Shown piece by piece: positions 20,901-34,480 of a stretch of 64,000 nt of DNA; the stretch's first letter is position 1; the number at the start of each line of letters is the position of its first letter. Source of the DNA: Blasia pusilla (taxonomy: Eukaryota > Marchantiophyta > Marchantiopsida > Blasiales). The stretch spans positions 16,678,001 through 16,742,000 of the forward strand of contig CM114271.1 in assembly GCA_050084515.1 (NCBI GenBank), in the 5' to 3' direction. Under the pieces are notes generated by a model, which was not told the origin of the DNA, ran no database searches, and saw only the letters and a program-made list of their open reading frames with translations. A program made the translations under genes and the position numbers.

Positions 20901-23900
20901 ACAAAATCTCAACAAGAACCATAGTGCAATTGTTAATAGCCACAAGTAGACTCCACATCACGCAGAAATAAGCCATTAGAGAATTGTAAATAGTTGCCAT
21001 ATAAGGATCGAGCTTAATGAAGCCAAACCTTATTGGTTGATGGGTCATGTGAATCTTCTCCACTAGCTTGCACGTGTCAAGAGCATTTTCTGAAGAATTA
21101 TCTCGAACTCTCTTGGCATATATCTTTTCAGATGGTACATACACTCCTTTAACATAAGATGGATGCATGAATATTTTCTGGTATTGAAAGATTTTCCTTT
21201 CACCACAAATTAATCAACCTCCATTCTCCTCAATCCCCTCTCATGAATACCAATACTCCTCACTTAATAGAGGTGGTCTACGTTTCACACCACCAACATC
21301 ATCATAATATGAGAAGTAACGATCCTTGGTTTGAGCAAATCCAACTACTATGATTGGATGTATATTTGCACCTTTTGATCAATCGCAAAGATTTTTTCTT
21401 TTTGGCAAAGCTGAGTGACCACCTACACTGGATCATATTGACAACCCGGGTGACCATGAATGTTCTCCACTCCCTTTGTGAGTCTCCATGTGCACTTGTT
21501 GATCCAACGTTAGAACAATTTTCGTTTGGCATAATCTATTGATGAGGTGTGGCTCATTTTTTTAGAACCCCTTGTGATGAGCAAAGCATCAAAGGTCTCC
21601 ACATCTTGATGGATCATGAGAGGATTGGTTGTTTGAGAACCCCTATCGATAAGCATCTTCTCCATTTTCTGGAAATCTCGGTCCATAAAGGATGTTTTGA
21701 TATTTGGCAGCCTTGCAATTGGCACTTTTCCATTGCTATATGGGATTCCTTCCTCTCCTTTTCCCTTTATTGTAACGTCTATTTCATTTTCTCTTCCAAG
21801 TTTTCCATTGTCTTATTTCCTGCCACCCTCTCTAGCTACTTGGGGGTAGGATGAAAATATTTTGATCCTACCAATCCGTGCATATTCCAATCGAACGTGG
21901 CAATACTTGCAAATTCCTAGGATGGCCACACCAAATTGTCAATAAGATACTCTTGCCGGTTGTTCCATTGGTGGTGACAACTGTGAACTCTATCCTCTCC
22001 TAAAGGTGAAAGTGGTATAGAATGGCAATACATAGCCAAACTTGCATCCTTCCCATTGACTTCATCTGCATCATTGCCATGAAGATTTATCACATGCGGC
22101 GTCATCTTTTGCCTACATGCTCTATTCTCCTTCAATTCATATCTTAATTGATGAAGCACTTCAACTATTGCATCATGTGTTTCTACCACATTCTCTTCAT
22201 GAGTTTGAAGTGGCCTTTCAAGTACATTCCTAGCATCACCATTTTTAGGTGTTCTTTCCTTCTTCACCTTTGTGGCAATCTTCTTATCATAAGTCTTTTG
22301 CCTTGAAGGAAAAGGTGGAGTTTCTACTGCTTCAAGGCAATTATCACCTTGTTATGGTAACCTTTCTAAAGGTGATAACAAGGAAACGTACCATAACAAG
22401 GAAATAAATCTACGTGCATTTCTGATATATTCAAACTATGGATTCCCTTGTACACTGTAGCGGTGGTTTCACGTGCTAAAGCTTGTGGAAAGAAAAATAT
22501 TCAGTCTCAAAAGTGGATAAGTGGCAAAAATAACAAACTACCACTTTTACTATATTTTATTCCTAAGTCAAAGAGAGAAGGATCTTACCTTGCATGAAGT
22601 AGATCGAGGTTGGAGTGTGTTGATGAGCTCATTTTCTTTATGTGCCTTCTTCTTTCTCCTTGCTTTGCACAGAGGTGAGACAAAGTTTTAGCTTTCCCTT
22701 TCAATTGCTACAAATCTTGCTTACTAACACAAACCTCGGCCACCAAAGATGGGCTATCATGTTGTGTCCCATTGGGGAGGGTGATGAGCTTTGCAACTGC
22801 AATGGTTACGCAATCCGATGGTTTTTCTCCATGGTTGAACATTATGGTCAACAACTCCCCCCGTCCACTTTCTCTCTATTTTTCCTTCTTGGCTCGAGGT
22901 TGCAATACCTTCTTGATATCAAGCATTAGCTTGCGGTAGACATATGTGTCCCAATCTATTGAATTCCCTTCCCAAGCATGACATGCCATGGATAGCATGC
23001 TGGCTGGAACACACTCAGGATTTGCTTTCATGTGAAAGCAACGGTTCACCTGGGTCATAATAAGCCTAAAAGATTGTGGCACAACAAAGCAATGTCTATA
23101 CCCATGGAAGTTTTCTCTATCTTAATAAGATACTTATGATACAAAGTTGGCTCTTCTTGATCCATATGTTGTCTCTCCATTGATAAATAGAACCTCATAT
23201 TTCTGAATCCAAATGTTTTTGCAATGAGCTTAAGCGATGCACAAAAATAGTACTCTTGTACATTTTCATTGTACTTCCATCAAAGTACCCCTTCACATGT
23301 ATTGGGATTGAATGTGCTCAAGAAATAATTTACCATTTCTTTACCCGATTTCGCCTAAGACACCCTTCCTTCGTACCCATCACATAAATCTTCTCTTTGT
23401 CTACATTCTCGTCTAGCTTTGCAAAATCTAACATCCTCGAGTGGATAGTCTTTGGTCATAAAACTCCTACAACAAAATCCACAACAACCATGTAAATCAC
23501 AGTACTCTAAGGCAAAAAAAAATATTCATAGTGGAAGACAAGGAAGCGGTGGAGTTGTGCACCTTCTTTGTAATGCCAAGCTTCAAATATAATGTGTTTT
23601 TTTTTTCCAATTCCCACCAGAATTGTACTCTTTTTCAACCCACCATTTTGCAAAAAATAAACATTCAAAAGTTGTGCATATTTAGAGAGGCATTTATAGC
23701 CTCTATAAATAGGCACAAATGAATGGAAATAGATTGATGTTGGAATCAGATGATAATAAGGAGGATCCATACGCCCTACATTTCTTTTCTTCTTCTTGAT
23801 GCCAATTTATTAGGTCCTTCTCATCCACCACATAATGTTGTTTGCTTAGATCAGGACCATCAACCGGATCTCTGCATTGCTCATATCCATCCATTTTGAG

Positions 23901-24040
23901 GCATGTATGAAAGATGATTAATCTGAGAACAAACAGTGCCAGGGAATAATCATCCCTCTATCATAGATAAGACCAAAGTAAACTTTGTGGCACACTATCA
24001 AATATTCTTACGTTATAAAACCAACATAGAAGAGAAAGAT
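20901..24040. other. no recognised gene; a few protein-like open stretches on the minus strand
   Basis: Open stretches on the minus strand at 21917-22267 (116 codons, acidic and coiled-coil-like), 21510-21725 and 22876-23082 have a somewhat protein-like composition. They do not join into one frame and match no family I know. They may be remains of an old transposon or pseudogene. Confidence 0.3.
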
Positions 24041-24112
24041 ATGGAACACGCTACAAATCCTACATGGCACGATAATGGAACACGCTACAAATCCTACATG
24101 GCACGATAATGG
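24041..24112. repeat. perfect 34-bp tandem duplication
   Basis: A unit beginning ATGGAACACGCTACAAATCC is repeated twice without change, plus four bases of a third copy. The perfect match implies a recent duplication. Confidence 0.9.
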
Positions 24113-24247
24113 AGCTTGTTGAGTCATGATCGATATGATGGGGCCTTTGTAGGGACAATAGTTCCGTCGAGGGCCTCTTAAGAAAAAAATTTATAATCAT
24201 GTTTCTACTTGCCTACCATCGAGGATTCCATTGTGAGCTATATCCAA

Positions 24248-24522
24248 GGTTTCATGTGGACAAAGTCTACGTCCGTCCTATAGAAGGACCTATTTAGGTG
24301 GGCCCCATCTCCCCCAAACTTGCCTATGTAATCCGCATTTTCTTGTTTCTTCCTCCCCCACCTCCACTCCCTCCCCTCTTATTACCCCGTCCGCCCTTGC
24401 CTTGCCTTCCACCATGAACTATAAGTGTGGGCCCAATATTTTGCAATCTTTGTCGGTGGACATGTCCAAACTTTTCTGTCCATATCCGTCTTAGTGACCA
24501 ACTTGTCCATTTTTGTGCAACC
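24248..24522 (+). mobile_element. MITE-like dispersed repeat, copy 1
   Basis: The block starts GGTTTCATGTGGAC and ends TTTTGTGCAACC. Its ends are imperfect inverted repeats (GGTT-CA against TGCAACC). Related blocks occur at 38720-38987, 57233-57564 (minus) and 61796-62091. Shared inner stretches include CTATAAGTGTGGGCCC and GGACAT-TCCAAACTT. There is no coding capacity, so a non-autonomous DNA element is likely. Target duplications are unclear. Confidence 0.6.
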
Positions 24523-27374
24523 ATAGTTACATCATCTTAATTTTTACACTTGTCATTTTGATCATGTGTAGATTCAAGTTTCTCCACACATGTGATTTTT
24601 ATATGTTTGATTTGAAATCTATGTTATTATGGGAGAGTGCCCTTATGTTCTCAACCACCGGTCTAGCCAATACTTGACAATCAAATCAAACATTAGCAAG
24701 TATCGTTTAGATAGGGTGGCTAAAATGGGATATGCAAAACACTAGGAGTTCAACCGTTTAGGCTTTCAGCCTTCAGGGGTGTAGGTCTGTCCTCTTCAAC
24801 TATTTTAAAAAAAATTTTAAACCACGGAAACGTCTTATTATTGTCTTTGTGACAATTATAATCTTTTCCAAGAGAGCTGTCAATCTAGACGTTGGCCTGC
24901 CTTTTGGGGTCTTTTTGCCTTTGAAGAAAATATGGAATCTACAGTATTAATTCCATATAGCAAATACATTCCTCCCAAACGAGATATTATAGGGTTCACA
25001 TTCAGGTAACTCCATTTTACTTCCATTCATTCAATACTCAGCTATTGATGTTTTCAAAGTCAGATCTATATTCATGTTTACACATGTATCCATGGTTTTT
25101 CATGTCCCTACTCTCTGTAGGTTGTGAGAGAGTTTTATTGGTCTATAGACATCTAACTTGCTTTGGTAGAGTAGAAACAAACTATTAACGACGTTGCTCT
25201 ACTCTTTTCATTCTATTGCAAGGTATCCCAATCACATGTTTCCCACTTTGGTGTAACTTTAAGCTTTGCTTCTCAATTCACCCCCTGCTAACTTCAAACA
25301 TTTCCTCAATCCCGCGCATTAAGCTTCATCAACCACTTCAAGTGCTTGACTCTTCCGTCTGGTTCAGCTCCAAAATCTGCTTCTCCCCTTCTCCTATTTT
25401 TGACTATGTGCTATCATCTTCACAAGGCGAGTGCAAAAAAATAAATTACACATGGCGACTAGGCAAACGACAATGAAGTCAATGCAAGGGAAGGGAAAGA
25501 GTGTATTGAAGAAAAGTGGACAGCCGGATATCTAGTGTGAAGGTAGTAGATAGTGAGCCTTTGGAGAGTTCTATATAGATATGCATACGATGGATGTATC
25601 ATAGATGTGTATAAAGTAGTGGATTACATTGGGTTAAGAGGAAGAAGATCCAATTTCCAATTGGGGGAGTGGTTGTGTGGTTTGGGTGTACGTGTGGCAT
25701 ACTTTTGTATGTATATGCATCTTCCCTATATGTTGGGAAAATTGATGGTGTTGATTTGAATACTAACATAGATTGTGTATGGATCTTTACAATGATTATT
25801 AATTGATAAAATTTATGTATAGATTATGTTTTGACCCTCTCTTTGGATGGAAGGGGAAGCTATTTTGGCTCTTCCCGAGGGTACATAAGGTGAGGATATA
25901 GCTCTCAAGAGCCATCTTTTTCATGTTGACCCTTTGCAATACTTCCTCTTATAGAATTTGGTAGCATGTAGTCTTAGATTCCAAATTAACCCATAATAGA
26001 GGATGGATATGACTTGATGATAAGCTTTAAATGTATGATGTTAGTTGCACGGGCTTGAAAAAAGACATAGATTGTAACGCATTCATATTTATGCACATGA
26101 AAACTCCTTTTAATTTTTTATTGCACTTTTCGCCAACTCTTCTTTGCTTTTCACCCTTTCTTTTCATTTGGAAAACTTTGAACTACCATCTACTTTTTGT
26201 AGTTTCAAAAGGAATTTTCTTTACTTTATAAGAGAGAAATTTCACCTTTTTAATTATTCTTTAAAAGATAAAAAATAAAATAAGATTTTCATCCCATCTA
26301 TTGCACTTAATTTTTTTTAAACAAGACAATATCCCCATTTTCTTCTATTCCAATCTTCCCCAAACATGCTCATAAAAACATAAATGCTTTCATCCTACAT
26401 GAGTATTTATCGTAATGCAATTAGACTATGAGGATCTTAATAGAATGGAATGAGCTGAAATACTTCTTTTTATTTTTTAATAAAATTTTAGGTTGAGTAT
26501 ATTGCCCAATGATTACTAATTTATGTCTCAAATATATTTTCTGAAAAATTTGCAATTTTCTTAACCTATGAAATTACAAGATTAAACTCCGGGAATATGC
26601 ATGATGAAAACTAATAAAAGAAAAAATTGAAAGTAAATTGAAAATTTGGAAGAGAAAAGAAAAGAAAAGAAAAAATTGACACGACGAATGATTGTAAACA
26701 AGCCCCACACAAACACATAAACGCACTACTTTTTGGCCAGGACTTATCATGAGATCTCATTAGAATCCTCCTCCAAAAGAAAACAAACTAGTCAAGTGCC
26801 CTGAAAAAAATAGTTGAGAGTTACACAAATTCAAAAAAAATTGTACATGTGAAATATTATAAGAAAGGAGGTTTTGCAAATCAAGAAGGCATAACGGTAA
26901 CATAACAATTTCCATGCACGCAAATTCTCCATCGGTCGTCATGTGCGGCATAGCTGTGACATGACCGTTTCCATGCATGCAAGTTCTCCATCAGTCGTCA
27001 TGTGCGGAGTAGACTACAGTGGAAGCGACAATTCTTGCATTTATGAAACAGATCGTGTACATGGTAACTATGTCCTCATCGTAGATGTGATAACTACCTC
27101 TCATCTATGCTTTCCGACTGAGTTCTTTTCAAATTTTCGTCGTCGAAGATTTCGAAATTCATTGCTGCCGACAGACGCGCGTCATTTCAAAGCGTCTATT
27201 TGCAAGTGTTCTGGCTACTGGTTTCAGGACTGGAAGGATTTATGAACAATTAGTGAGCGTGTCTTGACTGAACCATCGGAGGATCCGATCATATGAGGTT
27301 GCGACTGACAATTTGTTCTTTCATAGGTGCAGGTCGAAGTCAAATTTGTGTAATCGGTGAGACGCTGCAGGTGC
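24523..27374. other. AT-rich stretch without recognised gene
   Basis: The sequence is rich in poly(A/T) and short direct repeats. Nothing coding can be supported. A 59-bp tandem pair at 26888-27005 is listed separately. The 3' end of the LEA/TMEM205 gene lies at 27375. Confidence 0.4.
26888..27005. repeat. 59-bp tandem duplication
   Basis: Two adjacent 59-bp units begin GGCATA and end GTCGTCATGTGC. They differ at several positions, many of them C/T or G/A exchanges. Confidence 0.8.
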
Positions 27375-30300
27375 TTAGAGAACAAGGCGACGCGACAGGT
27401 GCCACAGATGCCACGTCTCCCCAAGCAAACCGAGCAAATTCACAATCGAAGAATATCCATGCATTACGCTGAAATTGCGGTTGATGTTTTTCAATCGCAG
27501 CTTTGCGCCTTCATCCAATGTTGTTCCCTCTGTCGCACCGGCGGTATCTTGTCCTCTGCCTTCTTCCTTCTCCATTTTCAGCTTCTCAAACATAATCTGA
27601 CAATTGGTTGACAGTTAATGTTAGGTCAGGTGGGGGAACTCGAGACTACGCGTCGAAAACAACAACCGCACACGTTTATTTAGCTAGTCAGAGTCTCCGG
27701 AATTGAAACAACTCACGTCATTTACAATTTTTCTTACGTTTTCAACATTCAGATTTACACCCGCATCATAGAGGAGACCGCATTCATTCACGATGCACAA
27801 ACTCGTAAGTATTATGTAATCTAACTATCGAGAACAAGTCTCGAGCTCAATCAGAGTAAGACGCGATGAATTTTTTGTGGAAAGACGACCAGCGAGGAAC
27901 CGCGCGTACCTTTGTAGCTCGAGGTTCCAAGAAGAACAGGTTCACGAGCGTGGACACGAGAGATCCCCAAAGATTAACGTGCTGCAGTCTCTCCGATGTG
28001 TCGGCTTCCACCCAAGGATGCAGAACCATGTACAAGACAAGGCAGATGGCCTGACCGGATGCGATGAATCTAAGGTACATGGGGAACATCTTGCTCTGAA
28101 CGTATCCAAATTGTTGTCTCGGAATGGCACGCGATAGCAAATAACCAGAGATGAAAGTGACCCACAGAGAGGATCCATAAACAGATGAGAATGAAAAGAG
28201 GTGTGCCGTTCTGACGGAAGACAGAAGCCACGCTGTAGTAACCGAGACAAATCTTTTCCAAAAGTTAGAGTCTTTCATCCTTTCGATATTCTGCGCTGCA
28301 CCTTCAGTGATGTTTGAATAGGTGTTGTCCAGATGGGATTTGCTTTTGGCGATTTTGTCAGTTACACTCTTACCTGCCGACTCTGCGTACCTGCCAGCTT
28401 TACCCATGGCCTCGACAACTCCTACTTTCGCACTCTCTGTAGTGTCATGGGTTGCTTCAGAAGCTGCATCAGTTACGTGTTTCGTCTTGTCTACCACGAC
28501 ATCTTTTGTCGCTCGGAGGTTCTCACCTCCCTCTCGCACCAATTTTGAAGCCTGCAATTGAAACTCAACAGCATATGTCACTCTATACCAAATGCGTTTG
28601 GGACCTAGCATTAATAAAACAGTAAGGTACGCCCTTCTAATACTGAGTAAGCGCATCGTGATGTTTTAGACAAGCGCGATGATGATTTCGAAGCAGATGT
28701 TAGTTGACGATCAGGTTGGACAAAAGAATGCTCTACCTTTTCTCGTAAGCTTTTGCCGATATCGTGGGCTCGATCGTGGGTTGCTGCTGTTGCGGAGTTC
28801 AGGGCTTCTCCTGCTTTACGAAGCACCCCAGGCCCTTGCCAATAGCCTTTGAAATTTCCAACAACGATGTCATATTTGGACACATCGGCTTCCTCCCTGA
28901 TTCCCACCTTGTTCAGAAAATCCTCCCTCCAGTTGGAGCCTGATTTGTGCGTCGCCTGAGCCGGCCCCATGAGAGTCTCTTTTGCATTCTCATGGTAATT
29001 TCCAGCTGAGTCTTTTGCAGATTCCACATACTGGCCTACACTGCCTGTTATACCAGCCGGTTCATTTTCTTCTCTCTCGCCTGAAAGGCCTAACCACTCT
29101 CCAGCTTTCGCTGCATAGCCGTCTACAGAATTCTCACGAGCACCTCCATTGATAGTGGGAATAGACAAACCTTGTCCGACGCTGGGCATGTGGCTCACAG
29201 CGTCCTTTCCTTTGCGCTTTAACCGATCTCCTGCTTCTTCGGTTGCCAATTTCATCTTCTCCAGGTACGTTTGATCCTCAACCTGTGCACCTGGTACAAC
29301 AAATTCTGACGTCTTGGTTGCCGCATCTTTCAAAGCATCCCCGGCATACTCGTAGGCAGCTCCCATATTCTCTCCCAACTTGCCAACGGTGCTGTAGGTA
29401 GAGTCCCTCGCAGACTCGGCTGTTCCGGAAATTTGCGATCCAGCAGTATTGATGTTCTCCTGCACAGATTTTGCAATTCTCGAAGCCAAGTCACCGACAG
29501 AGTCTTCAGTGTCTCTCCCATTTTCTTTCCCACCAAAAACGGTATCTTTCACAGTTCCTACATTACCATTCAGCTTTGCTTTCGCCGCCGCTGCGGCTTC
29601 TTCTGCGGTTTTGAAAGTGGAATGCGCTCCATCTTGAATCGTGTCCCCTGTAGTCACCATGCCGTCCTTAATTCCTTGTGCAGCCGTCGCTGCCCTGTCT
29701 CGCACTGCTGTCACGCTATCACCTGGAGTGCATGAAAACCAACCTCGTCAGGAAGAGGGAGGATTAGGAAATTTCCAAGTTACCATCCACCTAAAATTGG
29801 AACAGAAAATTATGTGGTTTACGGTGCAATGTGACAATCGAATCATTCCTGGAAACAAAAACTCGTCACCATTGTTAACAACAACAGCAAAAATCCGTTT
29901 CCAAACTCGACCAAACGCAGTGCCGACCTTGCTTCCCGAGTCGGTTTTTCCCCCTAAAAGTCCTCACTAATAGGTCTAACAGTGAAAATAAATATGAAAT
30001 CATCCGACTGGAGTTCTCGTAGCCTGAATGATGTTCTTCTGGTAGTGCAAATGATTTACTAGCGACCATTTGTAACGAGAATTCTTAGTATAATCATAAC
30101 TTCGTCAAATCCTCTGCAGCGACTCCTACAGTGAAGGCTGACGAACAATTAGCCAGCATATGTGGAAAGTCATCAACAAGAGCTTAGATCGCCTATGCGG
30201 AATGTTGGATGAAAGATCACTTGGAGTCTAGTGATTACAATCGCATTCATTCTCAAGGTTCCTGAGAGCGCGTGAGTAAAGACGAATGTCTTTCTCGTAT

Positions 30301-31028
30301 GATAGTGCGAGTTGCCAATTAGAAACTATTGAAGTGCAAACAAACGGAATCGCAGTACGAAGGAATGATGGTAGAATGTCGTCTACTACTCTCTCGTTAC
30401 CTGCTGCGCTCTTAGTCGCTTCATATGCGCCTACCACACTGTCCTTGACGACATCGGCGGTGGTTGGAGGTTGCGGCTTCACGTCATGCATCCTCAAATT
30501 CTCGAGCTTCTCGCGCGCATTCCCCGCTGCATCTTTGCTCGCATCGTAAGCGCCATGCGTGTTCTCCTTCAACACCTCCTCCATACCGCTGGCACTTTTT
30601 TCCCACTTACCCTTTGAACTCCCGTCATCGCGAATGCTCTGCTCCGCATTCGGCGCGGTGGTGTCGCTCGGTCGCGCCCCGGCAATTTTGGCCTTGGCAG
30701 CGTGCAAACCGTCCTGCCATTGCTCGTAGCGGCTTGGTTCGGGTGCGCTAGCGGCCAGACCGAGCTTCTCTAGCCCCGCTTGAGATGTTTCTTTCACCGT
30801 ACCCGCAACCGAAGAATGCAGCCCTGCGCTCACGGTGCGCTTGATGGCCTCGCCCGTGCGGCGACCAGCTTCAGCCGCCATGTGAATCGAGTCTCGAGTT
30901 GCTTCCCTCGCCGGGTCTAGCGAAATCACGCCATCATCGCCGTTCTTCACGAGCAGCGGCTCCGGGGACAGCAGCATCGCTCCTCCCAATGACGAGAGCA
31001 CCAGCCACATCGCCACCACATTAATCAT
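27375..31028 (-). CDS. LEA-like / TMEM205 (DUF4149) membrane protein, four exons
   Basis: Proposed exons on the minus strand: 31028-30401, 29722-28737, 28551-27910 and 27596-27375. All junctions are GT-AG and keep phase (628, 986, 642 and 222 nt; 825 codons plus stop). The N-terminus (MINVVAMWLVLSSLGGAM) is hydrophobic like a signal or membrane anchor. Residues about 40-630 are hydrophilic, Ala/Lys/Glu-rich, with LEA-like repeats (KDAAGNA, ESAKDSAGNYHENAKE, DAASEATHDTTESAK). From about residue 635 a TMEM205-type domain begins (FWKRFVSVTTAWLL) with several membrane segments, ending in FFLEPRATK joined to MFEKLKMEKEEG in exon 4. Arabidopsis At1g72100-type proteins have this layout. The role is probably stress-linked and at an endomembrane; the molecular function is not known. 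The domain call is firm; exact exon ends are inferred by eye. Confidence 0.85.
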
Positions 31029-31228
31029 CTTCGCGGAAACAACAATCCTGCTCCGATTCCACGCCTCACAGGAAATCTACCAACCCCCGGATTCGAAATC
31101 GCACTTTCCAAGGACGCCTCTATCAACCAATCGACCTGCGACTGAAGCAGCCCGTCTCCAAATGAAGGTTTGAATCCGAGTCCCGCCAACTCCGTTAAGA
31201 CGATGCGAATCGGATTCAAGTTTCTCCC

Positions 31229-31258
31229 CTACAGCAACAGCAGCAGCAGCAGCAGCTT
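31229..31258. repeat. (CAG/CTG)n-rich tract upstream of the LEA/TMEM205 gene
   Basis: A short run of CAG units with one CAA lies about 200 bases upstream of the proposed start codon. It is probably in the 5' untranslated region or promoter. Confidence 0.7.
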
Positions 31259-32059
31259 CCCGAGCTAGAAGGAGTGCGCTAGGGGAGATCGAAGAGAGAA
31301 CAAGATGGTAGATTGATTGAGATGAATTACGGGTTAACAAGGAAGAATGTAAACTGCATCGCGAGATAAAGGCGTCATGTAGAGGTGAAGAAATGGGAGT
31401 TTGATGTCCAACACTAACTAGTCCGCGGAGTTTCTTGAGGACGAGTTGGCGTCGGTGGCAGACGGATATAGAAATCCACGCGCCGCCACCACGCCGCGCC
31501 AACTGGTGGCGATGGACGTCATCGGTCCTACGTGTCGCTGCGCACCGGAGGCACGTTAGTTTTGAGAACATCTGCGTGTCAGCCATACGGGTAGGGTGGT
31601 ATGGGAAGTGGATGGACACGGGGAGTAGCTTCGTGCGTGGCGTCCCCGACCGTGGGATTGAACGGATAGATTCATCTGGCTCGTCTAAGATGGACCGCGA
31701 CCATATTCGTAACATTTTTGTGTGGATGAATTTTTATGAGTAATAACTTTTAATTGATACAACTTTAATTCTTAATTTATTTTATACTAATTAAATACAC
31801 TGAATCTCAAAATATAGAATTGTAAATGAAATTTACACCAGTATGGTAGGATTACCTCCCCCTTAACACTTGGTCTCCAAAAATTTGAAAACACTACTTA
31901 ATTTTGTATCTTCTATTTTCTTCAAATTATATACCATACATACATTGCATATTATATGTACTAGTAAAATGCATGTGGGAAAATCCGAAAAGATGCACAT
32001 GTGCAAGAGTTTAAATGTTTTTTTTATTGAAGTATTTCTGTATACATTATAATTCACGT
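31259..32059. other. upstream region of the LEA/TMEM205 gene, then AT-rich DNA
   Basis: About 31030-31720 is less AT-rich than its surroundings and probably holds the 5' UTR and promoter of the minus-strand gene. Open stretches in it have no recognisable domain. 31740-32059 is AT-rich and shows nothing I can support. Confidence 0.35.
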
Positions 32060-34480
32060 GTAATCATCTTTCTCATTTGAATGTTCATTCCTTCCAATTG
32101 TAATGTGGATGGAACTCCTCTTCACTACTCTAGACAATGTTACGTACAATTGACCATGAGAGAAAATGGGAGTAGGAAAGTAAATCCCTACCTTTTGCAA
32201 AGTTTGACCTTAAGATTTATTATTAATTGTCATTGCAAAAATTGGACGAATATGGAATTGGAACCTACGTAGATCAAATGGCAAACCAGAATCGGATGCA
32301 ATCAATGGGATGCGTGGAATAAAAACTCGGTCTCCAATATTCTTTCCAATGATGATTTCAGCATCTACACAATGTTGCATAGATCCACAAATTACCAATT
32401 TCGTCTCATTTGCTTGTCTCTATGATCCATTCATGTTTTGTAGCAACATGATTGGTGCACCAATGTTCAAACACAAACGATGTGGAGGTAGCCCTGAAGG
32501 CTAATCTCCTCATTCGGAATAGATTCGACACTGAGGTATATATTTTCCTATACCAATTTATAACAAATAAATGAGAAGTAAAGTTTTATTAGTATCCAAA
32601 AGTATATAAACAAAGTACATTCTTAAAAAAATATGCAAAATTAGTATTACTTGTCCAGAAAATCGTGACATGACATCTGCATTTATGTCATGAACATCTC
32701 CATTCCTTGGTATCAAAATAATTGTATCTCTCAAGAGTGTCAGTATCATGGAATCAGTTGGGAGATATTCCATAGATAGCAATCAGATTGCATATTTTAT
32801 TATCCTTCGTAACCATTTCAGACAGTAGTTTTATATAGTCTTCTCCCAAATGAGGCTACAAAGGTATACGACCCTCTTCCATCTCTAATAACCAATCAGC
32901 AAAAGCTTGTTGTTCATCACGCAAATGACCTTCCAACCTTTGAACTCGCATGTTTTCCGTCAATTTCATCATCTTTACATAAGGCCATAGAGATGACCTC
33001 TTTATAGTGGCTTGGATGATTTATGGATGATCCCCATCACAAACAACACACAAGACTTTACGAAAGTCACCACCAAATACTATGAGTTTACCGTCGAATG
33101 GTATTTATCGTAGATCATGAGAGACATCACCCATGATATCTTATAAAGTGCGGTTCACTGCCTCAAATGCATGATGATGAGCCATATGTGGTTTGTCCCA
33201 TATAATGAGCATTGCATCATAGATTATGCACGCTCCATCACTATTGACTGATAAACTACAAATGACACATGAAACTATATTAAAAACTTGTAACACTTGG
33301 AGGCCGATATTAACATTTATGTATTGACACACTTGTGATTTGACATTAACTGTATAAGGCACTTACTTGCAAGTAGAGCTCTCACTAAGATTGATGGGAA
33401 TCTTGAAATGTGAATGTGCAATACGTCCTTCATCTAACAATAGAGCAATTATTCTAAAAGATGCTATAGCCAAAGCTATACTTCTTGCACTCCTTACATT
33501 CGCAAAGAGAAGATTGTATAAAAGTGTCTTTCGTGTTCCACCTGGCCCATCGATGAAAAATATTTTTGGAGATGGTGGAGCATTCAAACATATTTGATGA
33601 AGTTCATCATAAATAGCATTCCAAATAACACATTGTCCTTCATTCAAACCTGCTTCTCCCAATAGTATTTGTTCATACAACTCCTCGATATCATTTAATA
33701 ACTCTTGTTCCTCCAAATATGAATATGAGTGAAGGTTTTTGAAATTAGCTTGAGGCATGTCTGAAAAATCATACAATCTCTTTCCTTGATCTTGCAAATA
33801 ATAATGCACTTCCAGCAATGCATTATTAATGATAGCATCATCAACATGAAGATTAGAAATTTGTGTTTTCTGCAATGGAAAAGTCCCAACATATATAGAA
33901 ATCATGAGTAGTTTGTTTAATGCTCAATAGAAGATACATTGGTACGATTCAAGCTCCTTGGTAATCACAACTTCCCAATATCACTTTCTTGGAAGTTTGG
34001 TCTCCTTACAACATTAAGTAATGTATTGACTCTAATAACCCTATCAATATTAGAGAAAGGACGAATTGTAGAAGCATTTGGTGCAGTGGCAGTTTGAGTT
34101 GGTAACACAACTCCATTAATTGTAAACACTAGACTGTCCACTCTTTACAGCATACCATCTTCAAGATTGGGAAGTATTGAAGAATTATCGACGACTTCAA
34201 GTAGTTCATCTAAATTAGGAAAGTGGTGGGTAATTGAACTCTTGGTGTTATAAAAGTAGCTAGACCAATCATAGATGTATTCTCCAAAACTTCATGGAAT
34301 GCATTGTTGGGTAACTCAATTCTCGATGAGATATAAGTGGCAACTTTTAGCACACGAATTGGATCATCTTTTTGAACCAATTCATCTTCTCAGTCTTCAA
34401 GATGAGCTTCTTTCTTTGCTCCTACCAGAACTCCATCCTCATTGGAAAGCCTCAAAAAATAGAGTAACTTTAATAAGGTG
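32060..34480 (-). pseudogene. decayed Helitron Pif1-type helicase
   Basis: On the minus strand the pieces follow the order of a Helitron helicase. 33905-33363 has a LNEGQ block, then GPGGTRKTLLYNLL (Walker A, with Arg for the Gly before Lys), then a SIALAIASF block and IAHSHFKIPI. At about 33180-33141 the Walker B region reads DKPHMAHHHAFEAVNRTL where DEAPM is usual. About 33110-32880 continues with a VFGGDFRKVL block and LTENMRVQ. 32230-32100 gives the last helicase motif: QGQTLQKVGIYF and SHGQLYVTLSRV. Many stops and frameshifts separate the pieces. 33906-34480 is weakly related sequence upstream. Rolling-circle (Rep) motifs and Helitron termini were not found. Confidence 0.8.

Noticed and set aside
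21917-22267. 116-codon acidic open frame as a host gene
   Set aside because: Neighbouring stretches do not join in frame, no family is recognised and no splice partners were found.
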